Positions 6,128 to 11,468 of a DNA stretch of 11,468 nucleotides are shown piece by piece. The translations under genes were made by a program, and so were the position numbers. Every line of letters starts with the position of its first letter. Position 1 is the first letter of the stretch. Below the pieces are notes generated by a model that saw nothing but the letters and a program-made list of their open reading frames with translations, ran no database searches and was not told the DNA's origin. Source of the stretch: JAGQUL01 sp039811765 (GTDB lineage: Bacteria > Actinomycetota > Thermoleophilia > Gaiellales > SKUG01); the NCBI GenBank assembly GCA_039811765.1, contig JBDHZF010000080.1:1-11468 (forward strand). The letters are read 5' to 3'.

Positions 6128-6775
6128 TCATGCCTGGATCAGTCCCCGGCGAATCGCGTATCGCGTGAGCTCGACCCGGTCGCGCATGCCGAGCTTTTCC
6201 AGGATGTTCTGGCGGTGTCGCTCGACCGTCTTGACGCTGATCACGAGTTCCGCCGCGATCTCCTTGGAACTTCGCGCCTCGGCGATCAGCTTGACGACCT
6301 GTAACTCGCGGGGGGTCAGCACGTCGAACGCATCGGCACCGCGTTCGACGTGGTCTCGGACCAGTGCGGTGACGACCGACGGGTAGAGGTACGACTCGCC
6401 GCGCAGGACTGTCCTGCAGGCGTCGATGATGTTGTCGTCCGCCTCTGCCTTCAGCACGTATCCGGATGCGCCCGCACGCAGTGCCTCGAAGAGGAACTGC
6501 TCGCTGTCGTACATCGAGAGCATGAGTACCCGGGTCTCCGGGCTTCGTTTCCGCAGTTCGACTGCAACCTGCATTCCGGTGAGCTTGGGCATCGAGACGT
6601 CCAGGATGGCCAGGTCGATACGCGTCCCGATCGCACGATCCAACGCTTCGAGGCCATCGCTCGCCTCCGCGACCACGTCGAGATCGGGCGCGGCTTCGAG
6701 CACCCGCGCCAAGCCCTGTCGTACCAGAGCGTGATCGTCGGCGATCAGGACTCGTGCTTCAAGGGGAATCGACAT
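6128..6775 (-). CDS. NarL/LuxR-type two-component response regulator
   Basis: A 215-residue response regulator with a receiver domain (about 7-125) and a LuxR-type helix-turn-helix (about 150-213). Acidic pocket residues D13 and D14 are in VLIADDH, the phosphoacceptor is D59 in LAILDVSMP, and the switch residues are S87 and K109 (YVLKAE). The DNA-binding part reads LTPRELQVVKLIAEARSSKE followed by VKTVERHRQNILEKLGM. The start at 6775 overlaps the kinase gene by 17 bases and has GGGAG (plus-strand 6786-6790) ten bases upstream; a GTG at 6781 is a possible alternative. It should be phosphorylated by the adjacent kinase and act as a dimer on inverted DNA half-sites. Candidate targets are the two matching palindromes at 6089 and 8332. 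Confidence 0.93.
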   Translation of the reverse strand: MSIPLEARVLIADDHALVRQGLARVLEAAPDLDVVAEASDGLEALDRAIGTRIDLAILDVSMPKLTGMQVAVELRKRSPETRVLMLSMYDSEQFLFEALRAGASGYVLKAEADDNIIDACRTVLRGESYLYPSVVTALVRDHVERGADAFDVLTPRELQVVKLIAEARSSKEIAAELVISVKTVERHRQNILEKLGMRDRVELTRYAIRRGLIQA

Positions 6776-7757
6776 GTGCACCGGGCTCCCTTTTCGTGCG
6801 TCGTGCGCGACCCAGCGGGATCGCCAAGCGTACCTGCGTGCCACCGTCAGCGGCGGCGGAGATCGACAGTGCGGCGCCGATGAGTACCGCTCGCTCACGC
6901 ATGCTTCGCAGGCCCGCCGATTGCGTCGATCGCTCGGAGATACCGATTCCGTCGTCACGTACGACGACGATGACGCGGGCGTCGCCGTCGGCTTCCGCCG
7001 TCAGCTCGACCGACGATGCCGATGCGTGTCGCGCGACGTTGGTCAGGCTCTCCTGGACGATGCGATACGCAGCAAGCTCGACCGCCGTATCCAGCTTCGG
7101 GATGTCCGATGCGATCCGGCACCGAACGCCGACGCCACTCATTCGCTCGAATGACGTAACGAGTTCCCGCAGTGCACTCGCGAGCCCGAGCTGGTCCAAA
7201 GATTCCGGTCGCAGCTCACGCGAGATTCGGCGCACCTCATCGAGCGCCTTGCGCACCGCTGCCTGCGCATGGGCGACGTGCTCGTCGCCGTGCGGCGCGA
7301 CTCCCTTCAACTGCAGTAGCACGCCGGTCAGCAATTGCCCGACTTCGTCGTGGAGGTCTCGTGCGATTGCTCTTCGTTCCGCCTCCTGTGCCTCGAGCAA
7401 GCGGCGGCCCGCCTGTCGGCGCTCGTGCTCGAGGCGATCGAGCATCGAGTTGAATGCCTGCACGACCTGTCCGACCTCGTCGTCGTGTTCCACGAGCAAT
7501 CGTTGATCCGGACGAAGCAGGTCCACCGCGTGCATCCGATCGACGAGCCGATGCATCGGCTGGAACGCACGTCGCAGCAACAGGAGATTCGCGGCAAGGA
7601 AAACGGTGAATCCGGCGATGACGATAATCGCTTCGGTGCGGGCGATCGGGGCACTGATCGTGACCGGACTGAACAGCAGCAATGCCGCCACGACCGACAT
7701 CAACGCAGCATCGAGGGAAAAGACCCGCCAGAACAATCGTGTCTGATGACGTCGCAC
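6759..7757 (-). CDS. HisKA_3 sensor histidine kinase
   Basis: A 332-residue membrane kinase of the NarX/UhpB type. Two membrane helices (about 12-31 and 41-61) enclose only about ten residues outside the membrane, so sensing is likely within the membrane or from the cytoplasm. A HAMP-like linker follows (about 62-115). The HisKA_3 motif is AEERRAIARDLHDEVGQ-like, with the phosphoacceptor His136. The ATPase domain shows the N-box (YRIVQESLTNVARHA, N240), the G-box (DDGIGI, about 268-273) and AGLRSMRERA. There is no PAS or GAF sensor domain. The start is a GTG at 7757, 34 bases after the universal stress protein gene. It overlaps the response-regulator gene by 17 bases, which supports a coupled two-component pair. 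Confidence 0.93.
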   Translation of the reverse strand: MRRHQTRLFWRVFSLDAALMSVVAALLLFSPVTISAPIARTEAIIVIAGFTVFLAANLLLLRRAFQPMHRLVDRMHAVDLLRPDQRLLVEHDDEVGQVVQAFNSMLDRLEHERRQAGRRLLEAQEAERRAIARDLHDEVGQLLTGVLLQLKGVAPHGDEHVAHAQAAVRKALDEVRRISRELRPESLDQLGLASALRELVTSFERMSGVGVRCRIASDIPKLDTAVELAAYRIVQESLTNVARHASASSVELTAEADGDARVIVVVRDDGIGISERSTQSAGLRSMRERAVLIGAALSISAAADGGTQVRLAIPLGRARRTKREPGAHVDSP

Positions 7758-7791
7758 CCCTGCAACCTATCGATCCTTGACGATGGTCAGC

Positions 7792-8238
7792 TCAAGCGGG
7801 TCGGGCAGCGATCGAGCCTGCGACGAGGACCGACACCGGCGTCTCCGTCGCAATGCGATCCGCCATCGACGGCAATCGCCGGCGGGTTCGCCACCGTCGT
7901 GTTCGCGTCGCGCCCACGATGATCAGGTCAGCCGCTTCGTCGACTGCGATCTGTGCCAGTCGGTTCGCCACGTCGCCCACCGCGATGCGGCGCTCGGGAC
8001 TTGCGGCCGATTCGTGCGGCTCCAAGAGTTCCGAAAGCTGGGCTCGGGCACCAGCGCGGTCTCGCCAGAGCCGCTCGTCCGTGTCCAGATCGATCGCGCC
8101 TTCCGCGCTACCCATGACCTCGATGACATGGACGACGACGAGGCGAAGTCGCAGGCGCCGACTGAGTTCGACCGCCGCCGAAAGCGCGCGCTTGCCGGCA
8201 ACCGAGTCGTCCACTCCGCACAGGACAGTCCCGTTCAT
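7792..8238 (-). CDS. Universal stress protein (UspA family) with a degenerate nucleotide loop
   Basis: A 148-residue single-domain UspA-fold protein. The first strand TVLCGVDDS, the strand LRLVVVHVIE, the AVGDVANRLAQIAVDEAADL helix and the last strand TPVSVLVAG are typical. The ATP-binding loop of ATP-type members (VGxxGxGGxxxxxxGS) reads VGATRTRRWRTRRRLPSMAD here: the glycines are lost and arginines replace them, so ATP binding in the usual way is unlikely. The ATG at 8238 has GGAGG (plus-strand 8246-8250) seven bases upstream. It is the first gene of the usp-kinase-regulator unit, which suggests it is an output or modulator of the two-component system. The gre gene diverges from it, with a palindrome at 8332-8349 between them. 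Confidence 0.88.
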   Translation of the reverse strand: MNGTVLCGVDDSVAGKRALSAAVELSRRLRLRLVVVHVIEVMGSAEGAIDLDTDERLWRDRAGARAQLSELLEPHESAASPERRIAVGDVANRLAQIAVDEAADLIIVGATRTRRWRTRRRLPSMADRIATETPVSVLVAGSIAARPA

Positions 8239-8331
8239 CTGATGACCTCCACTACGTTTGCCTGATCGTGCCGAGCGGGGGTGGCTACCGCAATGGTGGC
8301 TCCGCCTCATCACGTGGTTCTCCACCGCAAG

Positions 8332-8349
8332 ATGGGGTCAAGAGCCCAT
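8332..8349. promoter_or_regulatory. 18-bp palindrome between usp and gre, copy 2 of a shared motif
   Basis: ATGGGGTCAAGAGCCCAT has outer arms ATGGG/CCCAT separated by eight bases and matches the site at 6089-6106 in 15 of 18 positions. It lies 93 bases from the usp start and 78 bases from the gre start in the 189-base divergent intergenic region. On the minus strand it contains TTGACC (8336-8341), a -35-like element, so binding could touch RNA polymerase directly. No matching -10 was clear. Confidence 0.55.
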
Positions 8350-8427
8350 GGTTCGGCAGCCGTCGACTCGCCACCATGTCAGTCACGCATGCGTCGCACG
8401 TCCCACCAACAGATCCGGAGGCATCGG

Positions 8428-8913
8428 ATGGCTGACAGCAACGATCCAATCGTGATGACCGAAGCCGGCCATCACCGCCTCGCCGCGCGTCTTGAGCATC
8501 TTCAGAACACCGAACGACAACGCCTGGCATTGGCGGTCCGGGAGGTTCGCGAAGACGGCGAGCTGAATGAGAATCCCGCGTTGCTCGATGCGCTCGAGGA
8601 GCAGGCGGCGCTGGAGCATCGAATTGCGGACCTGCAGCGCAGGCTTGCGCGGACGATCATTGCGGCGTCCGCTCCGGACGGCCGGGCCGGAGTCGGAAGC
8701 GTAGTCAGCGTTCGTGACACCGAGACAGGAACGACGCTGAGCTTTCAGCTCGTCGGCGATGGTGAATCCGACCCAGACGAGGACAGGATTTCCGTCGCGG
8801 CCCCGATCGGCAGCTCGCTGCTGGGACGTCGCGCAGGCGACACGGTCGAGGTTGATTCGCCGCGGGGCCTCCAGCGACTGCTTGTCATGCAGGTCGAAGA
8901 TCCAGCGGCTTGA
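8428..8913 (+). CDS. GreA/GreB-family transcription elongation factor
   Basis: A 161-residue protein of normal GreA length. The N-terminal half is an antiparallel coiled coil (about 8-79) whose tip reads REDGELNENPALLDALEEQA. The E. coli GreA tip GDLxEN becomes GELNEN here, so the first catalytic acid (D41) is glutamate while the second (E44) is kept as E48. The C-terminal FKBP-like domain (about 88-156) has VGSVVSVRDTETG, then DRISVAAPIGSSLLGRRAGD, the typical family core. GreA enters the RNA polymerase secondary channel and promotes cleavage of backtracked RNA; whether this one does, or acts as a Gre-like inhibitor, is open. The ATG at 8428 has GGAGG (8417-8421) six bases upstream. Placement opposite usp suggests stress-linked expression. 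Confidence 0.88.
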   Translation: MADSNDPIVMTEAGHHRLAARLEHLQNTERQRLALAVREVREDGELNENPALLDALEEQAALEHRIADLQRRLARTIIAASAPDGRAGVGSVVSVRDTETGTTLSFQLVGDGESDPDEDRISVAAPIGSSLLGRRAGDTVEVDSPRGLQRLLVMQVEDPAA

Positions 8914-8930
8914 AGTTGTGACCGCGCGTT

Positions 8931-8973
8931 GCGGGTGGTGGTGCCCCACGGGGGTGCGGGGCACGCCACCCGC
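8931..8973 (+). terminator. Strong hairpin after gre
   Basis: GCGGGTGG (8931-8938) pairs with CCACCCGC (8966-8973), and GTGCCCC (8941-8947) pairs with GGGGCAC (8958-8964), around a ten-base loop. The result is a 15-bp nearly continuous stem with a small TG/G bulge, starting 18 bases after the gre stop. There is no T-run, as is common for actinobacterial terminators. It separates gre from the small gene at 9005. Confidence 0.7.
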
Positions 8974-9004
8974 CCGGTGCTCGCTTCATTGCTACGATGA
9001 AATC

Positions 9005-9166
9005 ATGGACGAAGGCGGCGACCCGACATGCTGGCTGCGCCTGATCTGCAGCGAGTGCGGAAGGCTGAACGACGATGAAGCCGAAACCTGCGACTGCGAC
9101 AGGGGCCCCGTCAGTCCGGATCCTGCGGCCCGGCGTACCGATACACGCACATCGGAGTCGCCGTAG
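9005..9166 (+). CDS. Small cysteine-containing (zinc-ribbon-like) protein
   Basis: A 53-residue open frame: MDEGGDPTCWLRLICSECGR, then a short acidic stretch and ETCDCDRGP, ending in a polar tail. The GDPxCWL...C..CG pattern matches my memory of small actinobacterial proteins of unknown function with a rubredoxin- or zinc-ribbon-like knuckle. Cysteines at 9, 15, 18, 29 and 31 could bind a metal. No clear ribosome-binding site precedes the ATG. The last 56 bases overlap the 3' end of the convergent globin gene, which is unusual for two functional genes but involves only the polar tail here. It could be a chance frame, but the cysteine pattern argues against that. Confidence 0.55.
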   Translation: MDEGGDPTCWLRLICSECGRLNDDEAETCDCDRGPVSPDPAARRTDTRTSESP

Positions 9167-9557
9167 GCTGCTGCAGGCGGCGAAGGAAGGCCTCTGCAAC
9201 CCTCGTCGCTCGCAGTTTCGCTGTGATGGCAACCTCGCCGTCGAAGAGGTCGTCGACCGTCTGCGCCCAGATCGAGAGCCACCGTTCGAAATGCCTCGGC
9301 GTCAGCGGCAGCTGCGAATGGATGCGCGCGTGCGGCTGGAACGCCCCACCGCGGTATGAGCGCTCGCCGAGCAGCACTGTGGCCCAGAAGTCGCACATGA
9401 CGGGCAGGTGCGCGTCGAGGTCCATGCGTGCGACATCCACGAATATCATGCGCAGCATCTCGTCCCGGAACGCACGCGAGTAGAATTCGACGACCAGGCG
9501 GCGAATGTCGTCGCGATCGATGATGTCGCCGCGAGGCGAATCGTGCAGGGTGTTCAT
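9111..9557 (-). CDS. Group III truncated haemoglobin
   Basis: A 148-residue haem protein of the TrHb3 (Ctb-like) group. EFYSRAF carries the B9/B10 Phe-Tyr pair (F25, Y26), MDLDAHLPVMCDFW is the C-E region, and LLGERSYRGGAFQPHARIH contains the likely proximal histidine (H76) with the group III insertion. HFERWLSIWAQTVDDLFDG holds the conserved G-helix tryptophan (W97). It probably binds oxygen or nitric oxide in the cytoplasm, or works in NO or peroxide detoxification; partners are unknown. Its ATG overlaps the stop of the hemerythrin-cupin gene as ATGA (9554-9557), so translation is likely coupled. The tail after about residue 130 is longer than needed for the globin fold and overlaps the small convergent gene. 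Confidence 0.92.
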   Translation of the reverse strand: MNTLHDSPRGDIIDRDDIRRLVVEFYSRAFRDEMLRMIFVDVARMDLDAHLPVMCDFWATVLLGERSYRGGAFQPHARIHSQLPLTPRHFERWLSIWAQTVDDLFDGEVAITAKLRATRVAEAFLRRLQQPTATPMCVYRYAGPQDPD

Positions 9558-10333
9558 GCGTTGCCTCGCCGGATCTCGATTCGGCCGCGGCGCAGGTGAA
9601 TGGTGGTGAATCGCAGACCGTCCGGGCCTGCGACGAGCTCGCGACGCGTGCCTCTGGCCAGAGCGACCGTCAGGCCGCGAGTGAGTTCGTACGGGGTGCG
9701 CGCGGCGTCGTCATCGTGGATGATGAGCTGTCCTTCGCCCTCGATGACGACGTAGGTGATGTCGCGATCGATCGATGCCGGCTCGATGCGGCCCATGGCA
9801 GCGAGCGTGACGTTGGTGGCGTTGAGCTCTCCGAGCGCGAGCCCGTTCGCGCCGACCCCATCCTGGGGCGCTGCAAACCGGATGAACGACGGGTCGTCGC
9901 TGTCACGCGTCCCGACGTTCACCATCGGCGTTTCGCATTGCTCCAACGCCTGTTGCCAGCGCTGGAACAGATCACGTTCCTCCCAGCGGATGTGCGCGTG
10001 GAGCGCCTCGGCGAATTGGCGAGCGACCACGGCGTTGTCGGGATCCCGCTCCAAGGCAACTCGCAGCGTCCGAAGCCTCAGGTGTTCGGCTGCGACGCGA
10101 GCGGCGTCGTCGCCGTCCAGGCAACCGAGGTGCGAAACGAGCGGTAGCAGTTCGGCTTCCTCCGATGCCATGTGCGTTGCAAGCTCGCCAGCGGCGAAAG
10201 CGAGTGCGTCCTCGACGCAGGCGGCGAGCTCGGCCCGATCTCCGGCGCGCGCAGCTCGCCGCAAGCGGTGCGCCTGCGCGAGCCCATGTTGGTGCTCGTG
10301 GGAGAACGGAATCAGCCATGCATCACGCTTCAT
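9554..10333 (-). CDS. Hemerythrin-like domain fused to a C-terminal cupin domain
   Basis: A 259-residue two-domain protein. Residues about 1-128 form a hemerythrin HHE four-helix bundle. Candidate diiron ligands are the histidines of SHEHQHGL (12, 14, 16), H54 and E58 in LATHMASEE, H84 in AAEHLRL, and H114 and E118 in HAHIRWEERDLF. After a linker (about 129-148), residues about 149-255 form a cupin barrel (ITYVVIEGEGQLIIHDDD, then GLTVALARGTRRELVAG) with few histidines, so the cupin may not bind metal. Hemerythrin-like proteins bind O2 or NO or repair iron centres; the cupin could be a sensor or scaffold. Both gene ends are ATGA overlaps (with 10330-10791 upstream and the globin downstream), so the three products are made together. 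Confidence 0.88.
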   Translation of the reverse strand: MKRDAWLIPFSHEHQHGLAQAHRLRRAARAGDRAELAACVEDALAFAAGELATHMASEEAELLPLVSHLGCLDGDDAARVAAEHLRLRTLRVALERDPDNAVVARQFAEALHAHIRWEERDLFQRWQQALEQCETPMVNVGTRDSDDPSFIRFAAPQDGVGANGLALGELNATNVTLAAMGRIEPASIDRDITYVVIEGEGQLIIHDDDAARTPYELTRGLTVALARGTRRELVAGPDGLRFTTIHLRRGRIEIRRGNA

Positions 10334-10791
10334 TGCTGGCCCTGCGTGGCGCGTGAAGCCGCTGCTGCGAGTGCGACGGAGGCCGTCGCCAGCGCGCCTA
10401 CCTTGGCAACCTCAAGGCCGATGTACACGAGATGGTGTGCGCTCGGCGATACCTGCTCGCCGGCGATGCGAGCGTCCAGTCGCCGGTCAAGCACGGGTCG
10501 AACCGCCACGACCTGCACCAACAAGGCGGCGCATGCGAGCACGATCGCCCAGCGGGCGGCCGAGCCTGCGTCGGCGCCGAGCCCGAAGAGGGCGATCAGC
10601 AGGATCGCGCCTATGACAAGTTCGACGCCGTTGAGGGCGTGGAACACGATGCGTCCGATACCCAGGCCGCGTTCGAGCGTGATCTCGGGAGCGCGAAACT
10701 TCAGCGGGGTTTCGATGAACGAGATCGCGATGACCAGACCGAGCCAGGTTCCTGGCAACACTCGCACCATCACCTCGCCTGCATGACGCAT
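10330..10791 (-). CDS. Four-helix integral membrane protein of unknown function
   Basis: A 153-residue membrane protein, not recognised by name. Hydrophobic segments lie at about 11-29, 48-72, 80-100 and 122-146. A striking segment joins helices one and two: SFIETPLKFRAPEITLERGL followed by GIGRIVFHALNGVE, with charged residues that look conserved rather than random. HH at about 118-119 and another histidine near 51 could bind haem or metal, but this is speculative. The start at 10791 has AGGGG about nine bases upstream; an ATG at 10770 is a second candidate. It is the first gene of the operon with hemerythrin-cupin and truncated haemoglobin (ATGA overlap at its stop), so a role in the same NO or oxygen response is inferred. 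Confidence 0.8.
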   Translation of the reverse strand: MRHAGEVMVRVLPGTWLGLVIAISFIETPLKFRAPEITLERGLGIGRIVFHALNGVELVIGAILLIALFGLGADAGSAARWAIVLACAALLVQVVAVRPVLDRRLDARIAGEQVSPSAHHLVYIGLEVAKVGALATASVALAAAASRATQGQQ

Positions 10792-10806
10792 GCGACCACA
10801 CCCCTA

Positions 10807-10840
10807 TTTACGTCGATTCATTATCGACTATATTACTGGC
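10807..10840 (+). promoter_or_regulatory. Promoter for a probably leaderless regulator transcript
   Basis: TTTACG (10807-10812) as a -35 and TATATT (10829-10834) as a -10 are separated by 16 bases. The -10 ends six bases before the ATG at 10841, so transcription would begin at or near the start codon. No ribosome-binding site is present, which fits leaderless translation as often seen in actinobacteria. The region is sharply AT-richer than its surroundings. Confidence 0.6.
10812..10828. promoter_or_regulatory. 17-bp inverted repeat between divergent promoters, candidate operator
   Basis: GTCGAT (10812-10817) and ATCGAC (10823-10828) are perfect arms around TCATT. On the plus strand the repeat fills the spacer between the -35 and -10 of the regulator gene. 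On the minus strand it contains GATAAT (10820-10825), a likely -10 for the membrane protein/hemerythrin/globin operon. A protein bound here would block both promoters. The adjacent winged-helix regulator is the obvious candidate. Confidence 0.6.
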
Positions 10841-11468
10841 ATGGGGAAGAGCTCGCAACCACACGTAGATCCGGTGAAGCCAGCGGCCGCAGCCGCACGC
10901 GTGCGTGCAGTGCTTGCCCAGGCGGAGACGCCGTTGACCGGCGCGCAGATCGCGTCGCGTGCCGGCCTGTCGGTGCAGGTGGTTCGTCATCACCTGCGCG
11001 CAATGCACGATGCGGGCACCGCGTACGTCACGCCGAATCGGCGCGTCGGCGCGGCCGGGCGCGGGCGCCCCTCACGCTCGTGGTCGCTCCGTCACGAAAC
11101 CGATCCGCATGCGCTCGCGCTGGTCGCACGCGTGCTTGCAACGCTCATCGATGACCAGCAGTCATCACACATCGAGGACGAGCTTGAACGCCTCGGTGCG
11201 TCGCTCGCCCGCGAGGCCAGCCGGAGCCGCAATCCGCTCATGGCTGGGCTGTCGCGACTTGGGTTCTCCCCGCGGGCAATCGGTGACATCGACGGACGTG
11301 CATGTATCGAACTCGACTCCTGCCCATTCATCGACCCTGAACACGGTGTGACCGATACTCGCATTTGCCGGGTTCACCGCCTGCTTGCCAACGGCATGAC
11401 GGACAAGCGACAACGTATCGACGAGCTTGAGATCAGCCAGCGCGGAGTGGGTTGTCGCCTGTACGTGA
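10841..11468 (+). CDS. Winged-helix regulator with C-terminal four-cysteine (SufR-like Fe-S) domain, 3' end outside window
   Basis: The frame is open for 209 codons and still open at the last base. Residues about 18-85 form a winged helix: ARVRAVLAQAETPLTGAQIA, then SRAGLSVQVVRHHLRAMHDA and a wing ending GRGRPSRSWSL, typical of the ArsR/SufR-like group. The C-terminal part has C155, C161, C176 and C205 in ACIELDSCPF, RICRVHRLLANGM and GCRLYV. The CPF...C..H..L..G pattern with a final C is that of SufR/Rv1460-type regulators, which bind a [4Fe-4S] cluster through C-terminal cysteines and respond to iron-sulfur status, oxidants or NO. Cluster binding is inferred here. The gene is divergent from the membrane protein/hemerythrin/globin operon with a shared inverted repeat, so it probably represses both. 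The ATG at 10841 is backed by the leaderless promoter. Confidence 0.85.
   Translation, partial: MGKSSQPHVDPVKPAAAAARVRAVLAQAETPLTGAQIASRAGLSVQVVRHHLRAMHDAGTAYVTPNRRVGAAGRGRPSRSWSLRHETDPHALALVARVLATLIDDQQSSHIEDELERLGASLAREASRSRNPLMAGLSRLGFSPRAIGDIDGRACIELDSCPFIDPEHGVTDTRICRVHRLLANGMTDKRQRIDELEISQRGVGCRLYV

Noticed and set aside
9861..9874. CCCCATCCTGGGG-like inverted sequence recalling the shared 18-bp motif
   Set aside because: It lies inside the hemerythrin-cupin coding region, has the half-sites in the opposite order, and is explained by codon choice.
9756..10616. 286-codon plus-strand open frame antisense to the hemerythrin-cupin and 4-TM genes
   Set aside because: Ser/Arg/Ala-rich shadow. 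The two minus-strand genes have clear families and ATGA-coupled junctions.

Overview
The window is GC-rich, densely packed bacterial DNA and reads as an actinobacterial chromosome, most likely from class Thermoleophilia (Solirubrobacter/Conexibacter/Patulibacter type). The clues are the Ig-like 'IGQTL...W.RC...TY.V..ADLG..L' domain in the large secreted protein, a PGPG-type small membrane protein, a TspO relative, a group III truncated haemoglobin, and a candidate leaderless start with a TATATT box just upstream. The lineage is an inference from protein style, not from a marker gene. No tRNA, rRNA, CRISPR array or insertion sequence was seen.

Left part (1-4542): the 3' part of a frame-shifted tspO (+) runs toward a large exported protein (-, 533-2488) that carries cysteine-substituted RTX-like nonapeptides. 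Two inverted repeats lie between these convergent genes. Upstream of the exported protein is a short stretch resembling a decayed VOC/glyoxalase gene. Then come a cupin and a PGPG membrane protein (an apparent two-gene unit on -), and, divergent from them across a palindrome, a membrane-anchored protein of unknown function (+).

Middle (4543-8913): an exported transglutaminase-elicitor-like protein (+) meets a MarR-family regulator (-) tail to tail. Upstream of marR, on the same strand, lie universal stress protein -> HisKA_3 sensor kinase -> NarL/LuxR-type response regulator. A GreA/GreB-family protein diverges from the stress-protein gene. The same 18-bp near-palindrome (15 of 18 bases identical) occurs upstream of marR and in the usp/gre divergent intergenic region, which points to one regulator for both.

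Right part (8914-11468): after a strong hairpin and a 53-residue cysteine-containing small protein lies a three-gene minus-strand operon joined by two 4-base ATGA overlaps: a four-helix membrane protein, a hemerythrin-cupin fusion and a group III truncated haemoglobin. Divergent from it is a winged-helix regulator with four C-terminal cysteines of the SufR/Rv1460 type, cut by the window end. Its TATATT box ends 6 bases before the ATG, and a 17-bp inverted repeat sits between the two opposing promoters.

Taken together, the right two thirds look like a redox, oxygen or nitric-oxide stress neighbourhood: a Fe-S-type sensor controlling diiron and haem proteins, next to a two-component system with a universal stress protein that recalls the mycobacterial DosR arrangement. 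This functional reading is inference from families and layout.
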